A stretch of DNA of 28,279 nt, from positions 1-28,279 of the forward strand of contig CAZYHR010000035.1 of NCBI GenBank assembly GCA_964647395.1, written 5' to 3'. Position 1 is the stretch's first letter. Each line of letters starts with the position of its first letter. Positions 1 to 8,200 of this stretch are shown in pieces. The DNA comes from Phosphoribacter sp964647395. Lineage in GTDB: Bacteria; Actinomycetota; Actinomycetes; Actinomycetales; Dermatophilaceae. The notes under the pieces are model-generated. The model did no database searches, was not told the DNA's origin, and worked only from the letters and a program-made list of their open reading frames with translations. The position numbers were made by a program, and so were the translations under genes.

Positions 1-331
1 GTCCGGCGTTCTCCGCGCTGCGGTAGTAGCGGATCGCGGTCACCACCCCACCCTGCGAGGTGCTGAACCGAGTGCCTATGATGACCGACCGGACGTTCGG
101 GTCGGCCGGATTCACCGGCACGGTCCGCCAGGCCCAGATCGACATGGGGTTGCGTGTCGGCTCGCTGGTGAGGTCACCCGGGGCTGGTTGTTCGTCGGCG
201 GTCGCGGCTGTGCTAGCCGCAGCCGTGGTCAGCATGAGGGCGACGATCGCCAGCAGGGCCAGCATCCGAGCGGAGACCCGGCTGCGCCGGACGGGCGGGG
301 TCGGATTCGAGCGGTGGGTGGTTGAGAGCAT
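1..331 (-). CDS. Secreted DUF4082-domain protein, 5' part only
   Basis: The reverse strand reads from an ATG at 331 off the left edge with no stop, giving 110 residues. An AGAGGAG ribosome-binding site lies about 9 nt upstream of that ATG. The N-terminus has a basic stretch (RRSRVSAR) followed by a hydrophobic core (MLALLAIVALMLTTAAA) and an Ala-rich cleavage region, so it looks like a Sec signal peptide. The mature part has a SIWAW...GTRFSTSQGGVV..IRYYRS pattern, which matches the start of DUF4082, a beta-sandwich domain found in large secreted actinobacterial proteins, often beside PKD or Ig-like domains and exopolysaccharide genes. It lies 215 nt downstream of a glycosyltransferase operon on the same strand. 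Its substrate is unknown; a polysaccharide-binding or surface role is inferred from context. The rest of the protein is outside the window. Confidence 0.75.
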   Translation of the reverse strand, partial: MLSTTHRSNPTPPVRRSRVSARMLALLAIVALMLTTAAASTAATADEQPAPGDLTSEPTRNPMSIWAWRTVPVNPADPNVRSVIIGTRFSTSQGGVVTAIRYYRSAENAG

Positions 332-546
332 GGGGAGTGGCTCCTCTGGTCGGGACGGCTCCCCTGAGCGCCGCCGCGAAAGTCAGCTCGCGCCGGCACC
401 CATTGCCTGATCTGGACGGTCATACCCGCACAACACTTGGCCGACCCGCCGGGCCACCTTCGCAGAGGGCATGCGAGTCAGTCAAACTCGGGTCGGGCGA
501 GTCCGGGCAAACCCGTCCGAATCTCGTCGGTGATCCCCGTCACCTG
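332..546 (-). other. Intergenic leader before the DUF4082 gene
   Basis: This stretch lies between two minus-strand genes. I see no convincing ORF in it. Right after the upstream glycosyltransferase stop codon there is a small hairpin (arms GGTGA at 529-533 and TCACC at 540-544, 6-nt loop) that could be a weak 3' end. A second possible stem pairs ACTCG with CGAGT near 480-500. It may hold the promoter of the DUF4082 gene, but no -35/-10 pair is clear. Confidence 0.4.
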
Positions 547-1374
547 TCAGCGGGTCGTCTCGTCGCGAACCCAGCCCGTCGGTCGGCTGATCCTGCGCGC
601 TACCCGCGCCCCCACGGTCAAGGCGACGTATGCCGCCAGGTCGGGCGTCGCGCGCCAGTGACGGTTCGCAGCAACCACCCGAGCCAGGGTCCGCGTCGAG
701 CCCGCTCGACGCTCCCGGCGGCCCGCACCCAGTGCCGGCGCGTGCACTCGGGTGAGTGTCGTGATCAGCGATCGGGTTCGGCGCGGCACCATGACCCGGA
801 CCGGTTCGCCGGGCGTGACGACGATCTCCGACCGGGCGAACTGGGCATCCACGAAAAGGTCGTCAGGTTCGCTGAGCGGGAAGGCCCCCCACCGTGCCCG
901 TCCCTCGGCGGAGACACCGAAACACCCAGCACCCCAGAGGGCCCCCATGAGGTGCGGGGTCCGGGCCCTGGCCCGGTAGTACCGTCGCACCAGACGGCTC
1001 GCGCCCTGAGTGTCGTAGCTGAGGTCCGGTCGCGCAGCGAGCGCACCCGCGCGCAGTGCATGCAGGGTGCCCAGGGCACTCGACCTGGTGAGCACGACGT
1101 CGGCATCGAGATAGATCCGCGGAAAAACGCCTGCCGCGTCGTCCCCGGCGTTGAGCGCGGCTTGCTTGCCAACCGCACCCAGTTCGAGCACCGTGACCGC
1201 GAGCCCGGGCCAGGGCGCGCGAGCGACGGCCGCGGTGTCGTCCTGGCACCCGTTAGCCACGACGATCACCTCGAGCAGCCGGTCGTCATCGCCGGACAGG
1301 CCCTGCAGGCACCGGCCGATGACCCGGGCCTCGTTGTGCGCGGGCACCACGATGCTGCCGACGCTCTCAGTCAT
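547..1374 (-). CDS. Family 2 glycosyltransferase
   Basis: This 275-residue protein begins with the GT2 signature SIVVPAHNEARVIGRCL (residues 7-23). A nucleotide-binding loop follows, with VIVVANGCQDDT near residue 37. The metal-binding DxD-type motif is YLDAD (Asp90, Asp92). It therefore probably transfers a sugar from a nucleotide sugar to a lipid-linked acceptor on the cytoplasmic side. There is no strong membrane segment, and the Arg-rich C-terminus could contact the membrane peripherally. The ATG at 1374 overlaps the end of the upstream GT2 gene by 8 bp, so the two are translationally coupled in one operon led by the WecG-type gene. Donor and acceptor cannot be read from the sequence. The length is normal for a compact single-domain GT2. 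Confidence 0.88.
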   Translation of the reverse strand: MTESVGSIVVPAHNEARVIGRCLQGLSGDDDRLLEVIVVANGCQDDTAAVARAPWPGLAVTVLELGAVGKQAALNAGDDAAGVFPRIYLDADVVLTRSSALGTLHALRAGALAARPDLSYDTQGASRLVRRYYRARARTPHLMGALWGAGCFGVSAEGRARWGAFPLSEPDDLFVDAQFARSEIVVTPGEPVRVMVPRRTRSLITTLTRVHAPALGAGRRERRAGSTRTLARVVAANRHWRATPDLAAYVALTVGARVARRISRPTGWVRDETTR

Positions 1375-2290
1375 CGGGCCGCTCGCCTCGAGGCAGGGTC
1401 GCCCACCGCGAGCGACGTACCACGATCCGTAACACGTAGCGGTCCTCGGCGCGCCAGCAACGCAGCAGATGACGCCAGCCCACGGCCGCTCGCACCAGCG
1501 CGGTGGCGACGCGTCCGTGATGCCCGCCGAAGTCGCGGATCTGGTTGATCGACATCAGCGCGGTCAAGGCGGCCGACGAGCCGGACCCGCCGCCCACGTG
1601 CCACGCGAGGGCAGCCGGTGCGAACCGCACCCTGAAGCCCGCCGCGCGTACCCGCCGCGCGTAGTCCGTCTCCTCCGAGTAGAGGAAGAAGCGCTCGTCC
1701 CACGGTCCGACCGCCGCGTCACAGGCGGCTGACACCAGCCACAGGGCCCCGCTGGCCCAGTCGACGTCGTGGGGGCGGGCATAGTCGCCGTCGGCTCGGA
1801 GGGTGTCGGCCAAGGCTGACGGCCGGGCCCGCCAGTGGGCGCCGAAGGTCGCCTCACCGAGCGCCCGCGCCGGCGTGAGTTCGCGACGCAGCGAATCGAA
1901 GCGATGACCGGAGTCGTCGAGCAACACGGGGACAGCCACCCCCACGGTCGGGTCGGACAGGCACTCGGCAAGGTGCGTCAGGCACCCGGGACCCAGGGTC
2001 AGGTCCGGGTTGACGATGGCGAGAGCGTCGACCTGGGTCAAGTGCCGCCGCGCACGGTTGATGCCACCGCTGTAGCCGAGATTGCCGCCACTCTCGACGA
2101 TGTCGATGTCGGACCGGCTCTTGAGCAACTCGACCGTGGTGTCGCTCGAGGCGTTGTCCACCACGACGACCGTGGTGGTCAGGCCCTCGGCGGCCCGGGG
2201 GATCGAGTCAAGCAGCCGCTCGACGTGCCCCGCGCTGTTGTGGGTGACGACCACCACCCCGATCGAGCGGACCGGCCGGCCAGGCGTCAT
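1367..2290 (-). CDS. GT2 glycosyltransferase, rhamnosyltransferase-like
   Basis: The protein has 307 residues. Its order of motifs is typical of the WbbL/RfbF-like GT2 subgroup: VVVVTHNSAGHVERLL (12-27), VVVVDNASSDTT (41-52), GNLGYSGGINRA (69-80), the metal-binding VNPD (93-96), and LYSEETDYARR near residue 220. Several characterised members with this pattern are rhamnosyltransferases, but the donor here is inferred only. An open frame extends upstream, yet the start is set at the ATG at 2290 because GT2 homology begins there and ATGA overlaps the stop of the upstream WecG-type gene. It overlaps the next gene downstream by 8 bp. It is the second gene of a coupled three-gene glycosyltransferase operon. 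Confidence 0.88.
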   Translation of the reverse strand: MTPGRPVRSIGVVVVTHNSAGHVERLLDSIPRAAEGLTTTVVVVDNASSDTTVELLKSRSDIDIVESGGNLGYSGGINRARRHLTQVDALAIVNPDLTLGPGCLTHLAECLSDPTVGVAVPVLLDDSGHRFDSLRRELTPARALGEATFGAHWRARPSALADTLRADGDYARPHDVDWASGALWLVSAACDAAVGPWDERFFLYSEETDYARRVRAAGFRVRFAPAALAWHVGGGSGSSAALTALMSINQIRDFGGHHGRVATALVRAAVGWRHLLRCWRAEDRYVLRIVVRRSRWATLPRGERPDD

Positions 2291-3135
2291 GAGCCGAGTC
2301 TGGCACCACCTTGTCCGGGTCCACGAGTGGAGTTGATGTCGCGCAACTCGGCCCGCGCGATGACCACGGCGGCCCGCGGGCCCTGGATCAGGTAGCGGTT
2401 CGCCATCCGACGCGGCTCGCGGCCCAGCCGGAAGGCCCATTCGAAGCCTGTCCGACGGACGAGCTCCGGGGCCCGCGCCGCGGCGCCCGAGTAGAAGTCG
2501 GCAGCCGCGCCGAAGGCCAGCAGCACTCTGGCCCCGCTGGTCGGACCATGCTCCTGGATCCACAGTTCCTGCCGCGGCTTGCCCAGGCCGACCACGAGCA
2601 GGTCCACGCGGGCGGCAGCAATCTGGAGCGCGAGCTCGCGAGCCCCGGCCGGATCGGTGAGACTCCGCCGATCGGGGGCCCAAGTGCCAGCCACCGCGAT
2701 GCCGGGGAGCCTGACGTTCAGGCGTGCGAGGAGCTCGGCGTGCATCTGCGTCGTGCCGCCGAGGAAGCCGACCCGCGCCCCCCGGTCTCTGGCCAGCCCG
2801 AGGACGGGCGCCAAGAGATCGGCGCCGGTGAGCCTGGGCCAGGCCCGTCCGGTGGCCAGTCGGGCCGCGACCGCGACCGGCGCGCCGTCCAGCAGCACCC
2901 ACCAGCGCAGCTCGGGCGAGTCCACGCAGGCGATCCCCGCCGCAGGCCCGTTGGGTCCGAAGTGGGAGATGTGATCGAGGTTGATGGACGCGATCGCCAG
3001 GGCCGGGTCGCGGCCCTGGAGGGCGATGTCGATGGCGTCGACAACATCGGCCTGCAGCCGCAAGTCGACGTAGCATCCGCCGATGCGAATGCGCTCGTAG
3101 CGCACGTGCGGGGGGCGGTCAACGGTGTCAGTCAT
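2287..3135 (-). CDS. WecG/TagA/CpsF-family glycosyltransferase
   Basis: This 282-residue protein matches the GT26 family, whose members add ManNAc, ManNAcA or related sugars to a polyprenyl-linked primer in enterobacterial common antigen, wall teichoic acid and capsule synthesis. Visible family features are SINLDHISHF (50-59, the usual 'xNxxH' region), RLTGADLL (101-108), VGFLGG (122-127), GTWAPD (150-155) and GLGKPRQELWI (183-193, the conserved GxPxQE loop). The start at 3135 gives a normal family length. The frame remains open for 87 more codons upstream without family similarity. No good ribosome-binding site is visible before the ATG, so a leaderless or short-leader transcript is possible. 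It is the first gene of the minus-strand operon and is divergent from the priming transferase gene. The exact sugar is unknown. Confidence 0.9.
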   Translation of the reverse strand: MTDTVDRPPHVRYERIRIGGCYVDLRLQADVVDAIDIALQGRDPALAIASINLDHISHFGPNGPAAGIACVDSPELRWWVLLDGAPVAVAARLATGRAWPRLTGADLLAPVLGLARDRGARVGFLGGTTQMHAELLARLNVRLPGIAVAGTWAPDRRSLTDPAGARELALQIAAARVDLLVVGLGKPRQELWIQEHGPTSGARVLLAFGAAADFYSGAAARAPELVRRTGFEWAFRLGREPRRMANRYLIQGPRAAVVIARAELRDINSTRGPGQGGARLGS

Positions 3136-3411
3136 GGCAGAGCCGCGATGACCGATGCCGATTGAGCCCCGCCGACCATGAGGTAGGCATGGCTGTGAAC
3201 CCCTCTTGCTGCAATCCCTGCGGCCGGGCTCCCTGAGCCGTGCGGTCACGGCCACCGTCGCGTGTACTCCACGGTAGCCCGCGCCGCGCACCGTGTCCTC
3301 GTTTTTGCAGGAACCCGTCAGGGCGCAACGGCCGGCCCGGGCTGGGGCTGCGCATCGACCGATCAGCCAGGGTTTTTCCGGCGAACCGGCGCCCATGTCG
3401 GACCGGCCGGG

Positions 3412-3417
3412 TAGTAT
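3412..3417 (+). promoter_or_regulatory. Candidate -10 element for the priming transferase
   Basis: TAGTAT resembles the primary sigma factor -10 hexamer and stands out in a GC-rich region. No good -35 is found 16-18 nt upstream. If it is used, the transcript would have an untranslated leader of about 170 nt containing the hairpin at 3489-3503 and the inverted repeat at 3519-3549. Confidence 0.4.
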
Positions 3418-3518
3418 GACGACAACAAGTCGGTGCGAAGTATCTGGCCGAGGGGTGTCGCGCTCCTCATCGTCGAGGTGAGCGGCACAGCCAGGTTCTG
3501 GCTTGTCGGGGGAAATGG

Positions 3519-3549
3519 TGACTCATTCTCCTTGTCGCGCGCTGAGTCA
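3519..3549. promoter_or_regulatory. Inverted repeat TGACTCA-N17-TGAGTCA
   Basis: The arms are TGACTCA at 3519-3525 and TGAGTCA at 3543-3549, exact reverse complements separated by 17 nt. Each arm is itself nearly palindromic (TGA-S-TCA). The centres are 24 bp apart, slightly over two helical turns, which would suit a dimeric or tetrameric DNA-binding protein. It lies 44 nt before the GTG start of the priming transferase. It could also form a long-loop RNA stem. No regulator gene is present in the window. Confidence 0.4.
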
Positions 3550-3592
3550 GTTCATATGACGTCGGGGAAGGCGTTAGGGCAGGGGTTTCAAC

Positions 3593-5104
3593 GTGGCCGA
3601 ATACATCGGTGCCGCGACGTCGTCGCGGGCCACTCGGGGGAAGATCACGGCGCGCACGCGTGCCTGGGAGCGTTGGGGCGGACCCGCCCCGTTCCCGGGG
3701 CAGGAGCGGGGCCGCGCCAAGGACTGGGAGAAGGAGCAGCGCCGAGCGCTGCAGGTGGGGGACCTGGCGGTCGCCGGGTTCGGCTCGGCCGTCGCCTACG
3801 TCGTGCGGTTCGGGGTCGAACTCAGCTTCGACCTGATCCTCGCGCTGCTCGTGCCGGCCGTCTGGCTCGTCGCGCTGCACGTCAACGGCGCCTACCAGCT
3901 CAACCGCTTCGGGGCGGGCAGCGAGGAATACCGGGCGATCGGCCGGGCGGCGGCAGCCACCTTCGGCGCCGTCGCGATCGTGTCCTACCTGCTCAACGCC
4001 AATCTCGCGCGCGGCTTCGTCATCCCGGTCGCCGCCACCGTGCTCCTCGGCTCCATGGCCGTGCACTGGTCGCTGCGCCGGCGGCTCTACCGGCAGCGCA
4101 TGGCGGGACACTCGCTGCGCGACACCATCGTCATCGGCCGGGCCGACTCCTGCGCCTCGATGATCCGCGAGATGCGCGCGGCCCCGCCCTCGGGCTACCG
4201 GGTCGTCGGCGCCTGCGTCGTCGGCCGCACCCCCGCGGACGGCCACATCGACGGGGTGCCGGTGCTCGGCGCCCCCGAAGCAGCGGTCGGGGCCGTCGAC
4301 CGGCTCGACGTCGAGGTCGTCGCCGTGGCCAGCCACCCGGACATCGCCGGCCAGACCCTGCGCCGGCTCGGCTGGGCGCTGGCCGAGCGCCAGGTCGACC
4401 TGGTCGTGTCGCCGGGCATCGTCGAGGTCGCCGGCCCGCGGCTGTCGCTGCGCCCGGCCGCCGGCCTGTCCCTGCTGCACGTCGAGCGGCCGGCCGACAG
4501 CATCGTCCGGCTGGTGACCAAGCGGCTCATGGACAGCATCCTGGCCATGCTCATCTGCCTGGTCTTCCTGCCGGTGGGCCTGCTGGTCGCCCTCCTCATC
4601 AAGATCGACAGCCGCGGCCCGGTGTTCTTCCAGCAGGAGCGGGTCGGCACGCACGGCCGTCGGTTCAAGATGGTGAAGTTCCGGTCGGTGTACCCCGACG
4701 CCGAGCAGCGCAAGGAGAGCATCGACGGCGGCAACGAGGTCAACAAGGTGCTGTTCAAGGTCAAGGGCGACCCGCGGGTGACCCGGGTCGGCAAGATCAT
4801 CCGGCGCTACTCGATCGACGAGGTGCCCCAGCTCATCAACGTCCTCAAGGGCGACATGTCGCTGGTCGGACCGCGCCCCTCGCTGCCCGTCGAGGTGGCC
4901 CAGTACGAGGACGACGCGATGCAGCGGCTGCGGGTCCGCCCCGGCATGACCGGCCTGTGGCAGATCAGCGGCCGCAGCGACCTCAATTGGGAGCAGTCCC
5001 TGCGCCTGGACCTGTGGTACGTCGACAACTGGACGCCCTTGCTCGACCTGCAGATCCTCGCCCGCACCGGGCGAGCGGTCCTCGGTGCTGCCGGCGCCTA
5101 CTAG
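3593..5104 (+). CDS. Priming polyprenyl glycosylphosphotransferase
   Basis: This 503-residue membrane enzyme should transfer a sugar-1-phosphate from a nucleotide sugar to undecaprenyl phosphate, the first step of repeat-unit assembly. The first ~45 residues are cytosolic and basic. Several hydrophobic segments follow (about 46-165). A Rossmann-like central part (about 170-290) resembles the CoA-binding-like domain of WcaJ/CpsE-type proteins. The catalytic bacterial sugar transferase domain begins near residue 308 (KRLMDSILAM). It contains GPVFFQQERVG, KMVKFRS, RRYSIDEVPQLINVLKGDMS, LVGPRPS and RPGMTGLWQISGRS, all diagnostic of the family. The start is the GTG at 3593, preceded by AGGGG about 6 nt upstream. 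It opens the plus-strand cluster and its stop codon lies in a strong hairpin. The sugar (often glucose, galactose or N-acetylhexosamine) cannot be told. Confidence 0.93.
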   Translation: MAEYIGAATSSRATRGKITARTRAWERWGGPAPFPGQERGRAKDWEKEQRRALQVGDLAVAGFGSAVAYVVRFGVELSFDLILALLVPAVWLVALHVNGAYQLNRFGAGSEEYRAIGRAAAATFGAVAIVSYLLNANLARGFVIPVAATVLLGSMAVHWSLRRRLYRQRMAGHSLRDTIVIGRADSCASMIREMRAAPPSGYRVVGACVVGRTPADGHIDGVPVLGAPEAAVGAVDRLDVEVVAVASHPDIAGQTLRRLGWALAERQVDLVVSPGIVEVAGPRLSLRPAAGLSLLHVERPADSIVRLVTKRLMDSILAMLICLVFLPVGLLVALLIKIDSRGPVFFQQERVGTHGRRFKMVKFRSVYPDAEQRKESIDGGNEVNKVLFKVKGDPRVTRVGKIIRRYSIDEVPQLINVLKGDMSLVGPRPSLPVEVAQYEDDAMQRLRVRPGMTGLWQISGRSDLNWEQSLRLDLWYVDNWTPLLDLQILARTGRAVLGAAGAY

Positions 5105-5113
5105 GCGCCGGCG
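5089..5113 (+). terminator. Hairpin terminator at the end of the priming transferase
   Basis: GCCGGCGCC (5090-5098) pairs perfectly with GGCGCCGGC (5104-5112) across the 5-nt loop TACTA, with a flanking T-G wobble. The stop codon TAG (5102-5104) falls at the loop and 3' arm. No T-run follows, which is common for actinobacterial terminators. A mRNA-stability or partial attenuation role is the alternative, because the next gene is on the same strand 130 nt away. Confidence 0.6.
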
Positions 5114-5141
5114 CACACCCTTCGTGTCCCTCTCCCACGAC

Positions 5142-5185
5142 TTCTCCCCATCCATCCCTCTCCTTCTCCCCATCCATCCCTCTCC
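5142..5185 (+). repeat. Two perfect 22-bp tandem copies, pyrimidine-rich
   Basis: A 22-bp unit beginning TTCTCCCCATCC occurs twice back to back (5142-5163, 5164-5185), and a partial CATTCATCC follows. The tract is almost pure C and T on the plus strand, so the leader of the PKD-protein mRNA would be unstructured here. It lies between the terminator-like hairpin and the PKD gene's ribosome-binding site. Origin by slippage is likely. Confidence 0.85.
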
Positions 5186-5245
5186 CATTCATCCGACCCG
5201 GCCAGCGGGGGCCGAGTCGGGCCGCCGACACCAGAAGGTCAACAC

Positions 5246-8200
5246 ATGACGCTCCGACCCCTGATGCGGGCAGTCGCAGCTGCTGCGGCAGCCGCCATGT
5301 TCGTCGTCACGCCGGCCCTCGGGCCGACCGCGCACGCCGACACTGCGCCCGTCAACCCCAGCGATCCAGCGACCCCGGTCACGGTCGCGGCTGACGCCCT
5401 GCCGACCGCGCAGATCGACGGCGTGGCCTGGACCCAGCTGGTCATCGGCAACACCGTCTACGTCGGCGGCAACTTCACCACGGCCCGTCCGGCCGGGGCG
5501 GCTCCCGGAGTCAACCAGGTGACCCGCTCCAACCTGCTCGCCTATGACATCCGCACCGGTGCCCTGCTCGACTCGTGGGCGCCCAGCGCCAACGGCGAGG
5601 TGCTCACGCTCGCGGCCTCGCCGGACCAGTCCCGGATCTACCTCGGCGGGTCGTTCACGACGATCAACGGCGAGATCCGCAACCGCATCGCCGCGGTCGA
5701 CGCCCAGACCGGCGCGTTGGCCTGGAACTTCACGCCCAAGCCCAACGCCACCGTGCGCGCGATCGCGGTGTCCGGGTCCACCGTCTATCTCGGCGGCCTG
5801 TTCACCGGCGTCGACCTCGGCGGCACCTTCGCCACCCGCAACCGCCTGGCCGCGGTCTCCGCGAGCGACGGCTCCCTGCTCTCCTGGGCGCCCAACGCCC
5901 AGGGCGGCAGCGTGCACGCGATGATCGTCTCGCCGGACCAGTCCTCCGTCGTCATCGGAGGCGCCTTCACCAGCCTCAACGGCTCGTCCAACCCGGGCTA
6001 CGGTTTCGGTGCCGTGACCACCGACACCGGAGCGCTGCTGCCGTGGGCGCCCAACAACCTGATCCGCAACGCCGGGGCGAACTCGGCCGTGACCAACCTG
6101 GTCAGCGACAACGACAGCCTCTACGTCAACGGCTTCGTCTTCGGGGCCGGCGGCAACCTCGAGGGACCCGCGCGGATCGACTGGGCCACCCAGCAGATCA
6201 AGTGGGTCGCCGACTGCCACGGCGACAGCTACGCCTCCTTCCCGCAGGGTGAGGCCGTCTACATCGCCAGCCACGCCCACTACTGCGGCAACCTGCCCGG
6301 AGGCATGGGGCAGACCAACCCGTGGACCGCCTACCGCGGCACCGCTCTGTCCAAGGCGGCCACCGGCACCCTCATCGCCAACTGGGAGGGCAGTTACTAC
6401 AACTTCGCCGGTCAGCCGGCCCCGTCGCTGCTCGCCTGGCTGCCGAACATCGCGATGGGCAGCTTCACCGGCCAGGGCCAGGGTGCCTGGCACGTCTCGG
6501 GCAACGGCAGCTACGTCACCTTCGCGGGCGAGTTCCCATCGGTCAACGGCACCGCCCAGCAGGGGCTGGTGCGCTTCGCCGTCAAGTCCATCGCACCGAA
6601 CAAGATGGGTCCCGAGCTCAGGTCCGGCCGGTTCAACCCGATCGTCACCTCGACCACCCCCGGGCAGGTCCGGGTGGCCTGGCGGGCCAACTGGGACCGC
6701 GACAACCAGCGGCTGACCTACAAGGTCTACCGCAACAGCAACTACACCACCCCGGTCTTCACCACGACCCAGGACTCCATGGAGTGGATCCGGCCCGGGA
6801 TGTCCTTCGTCGACACCACCGTCGTGCCGGGCACGACCTACCGCTACCGGATCGGCGCGATCGACGCGTTCGGCAACGAGAGCATGTCCGACAACATCAC
6901 CGTCACGGCGACGACCGGTCAGGTCGGCGGCGCCTACGCCCAGGCGGTGCGGGCCAGCGACCCGATGAGCTACTGGCGTCTGGGCGAGCCCAACGGCTCG
7001 ACGCGCATCTACGACGAGGTCGGCTACCGCACGCAGGAGTACCTCGGCGGGATCGCGCTGGGCCAGCCCGGCGCGCTGCCCGGCGACAGTGACACGGCGC
7101 TCTACCTCAACGGGGCCAGCAACTCGCGGGTCGTCAGCCCGACCTACTGGTACAACGAGGCCGCCCCCACGGTCTTCAGCCAGGAGCTGTGGTTCCGCGC
7201 CACCACCACCTCGGGTGGCCAGTTGTTGGGCTTCGGCAACGCCGACGGCAACACCAGCCCGTCGAGCGACCGCAAGATCTACCTGGCCAACGACGGTCGC
7301 CTCAACTTCGGCGTCACCTCGAGCGGCAACAAGGTGGTCACCAGCCAGGCCGCCTACAACGACGACAAGTGGCACCACGTGGTCGCCACGCTCGACGGGA
7401 CCGGGCGGGCCACGCTCTACGTCGACGGCCAGCGAGTCGGCTACCGCACCGACATCACCGCGCCGCGCCCCTACCCGGGCGTGTGGCGGATCGGCGGGGA
7501 CAACCTCTCCGGCTGGCCGAACCGGCCCTCGAGCAACAACTTCACCGGCCTGATCGACGACGTCGCGCTGTATCCGACAGCGCTGACCGCCCAGCAGGTC
7601 CGCGACCACTACCTCGCGGCGGGGCGCACCCTGTCGTACACGCCACCGAGCGACGCCTACGGGGCGGCCGTCGTCAACAGCGACCCGGACCTGTTCTGGC
7701 GCCTGTCCGAGACCTCGGGCCGCACCATCAACGACGCGTCCAGCTACGCCAACCGGGGCACCACCTCCACCGTGGGCGTGGCCTGGGGCGGACCCTCGGC
7801 GGTCGGCCTGGCCGGTGACTCGTCGGCGACCTTCAACGGTTCGAACGGCACGGCGGGCACGACGGCGACGTTCACCAACCCGACCGTCTACAGCACCGAG
7901 GCGTGGTTCCGCACCACGACCACCTCCGGCGGCAAGATCATCGGCTTCGGCAACAGCCAGACCGGCAGCTCGACGTCCTACGACCGGCACGTCTACATGG
8001 TCAACAACGGCCGGCTGCGCTTCGGCGCCTACACCGGCCAGCAGGTCTTCATCGAGTCCCCGCAGGCCTACAACGACGGCTCGTGGCACCACGTGGTGGC
8101 CACCCAGGGCCCGGCCGGCATGCAGCTCTACGTCGACGGCCAGCTGCAGGCGTCCAACACCAACGCGGTCTCCGAGAACTACACCGGATACTGGCGCGTC

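Larger units (their letters stand above)
3136..3592. other. Divergent control region of the exopolysaccharide locus
   Basis: This 457-nt region separates the minus-strand WecG operon from the plus-strand priming transferase. I see no convincing gene in it; the open frames across it have no family resemblance. It is less GC-rich in places than the surrounding genes. It holds a -10-like TAGTAT at 3412-3417, a tight hairpin (AGCCAG, 3-nt loop, CTGGCT, 3489-3503), and an inverted repeat of TGACTCA/TGAGTCA at 3519-3549. Near the minus-strand gene there is a short inverted repeat CCATG-N7-CATGG at 3176-3192. I recognise no known riboswitch consensus. Confidence 0.6.

Noticed and set aside
2291..3076. 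N-terminal extension of the GT2 protein ending at 1367
   Set aside because: The frame is open upstream, but that part is Arg/Gly-rich and overlaps the WecG-type gene; GT2 homology begins right after the ATG at 2290.
3136..3592. Known riboswitch (c-di-GMP or c-di-AMP class) in the leader
   Set aside because: Only generic hairpins are visible; I could not match a conserved aptamer core.
3433..5394. 653-codon plus-strand frame over the priming transferase
   Set aside because: It is Arg/Gly/Ala-rich and in a different frame from the recognised sugar transferase domain.
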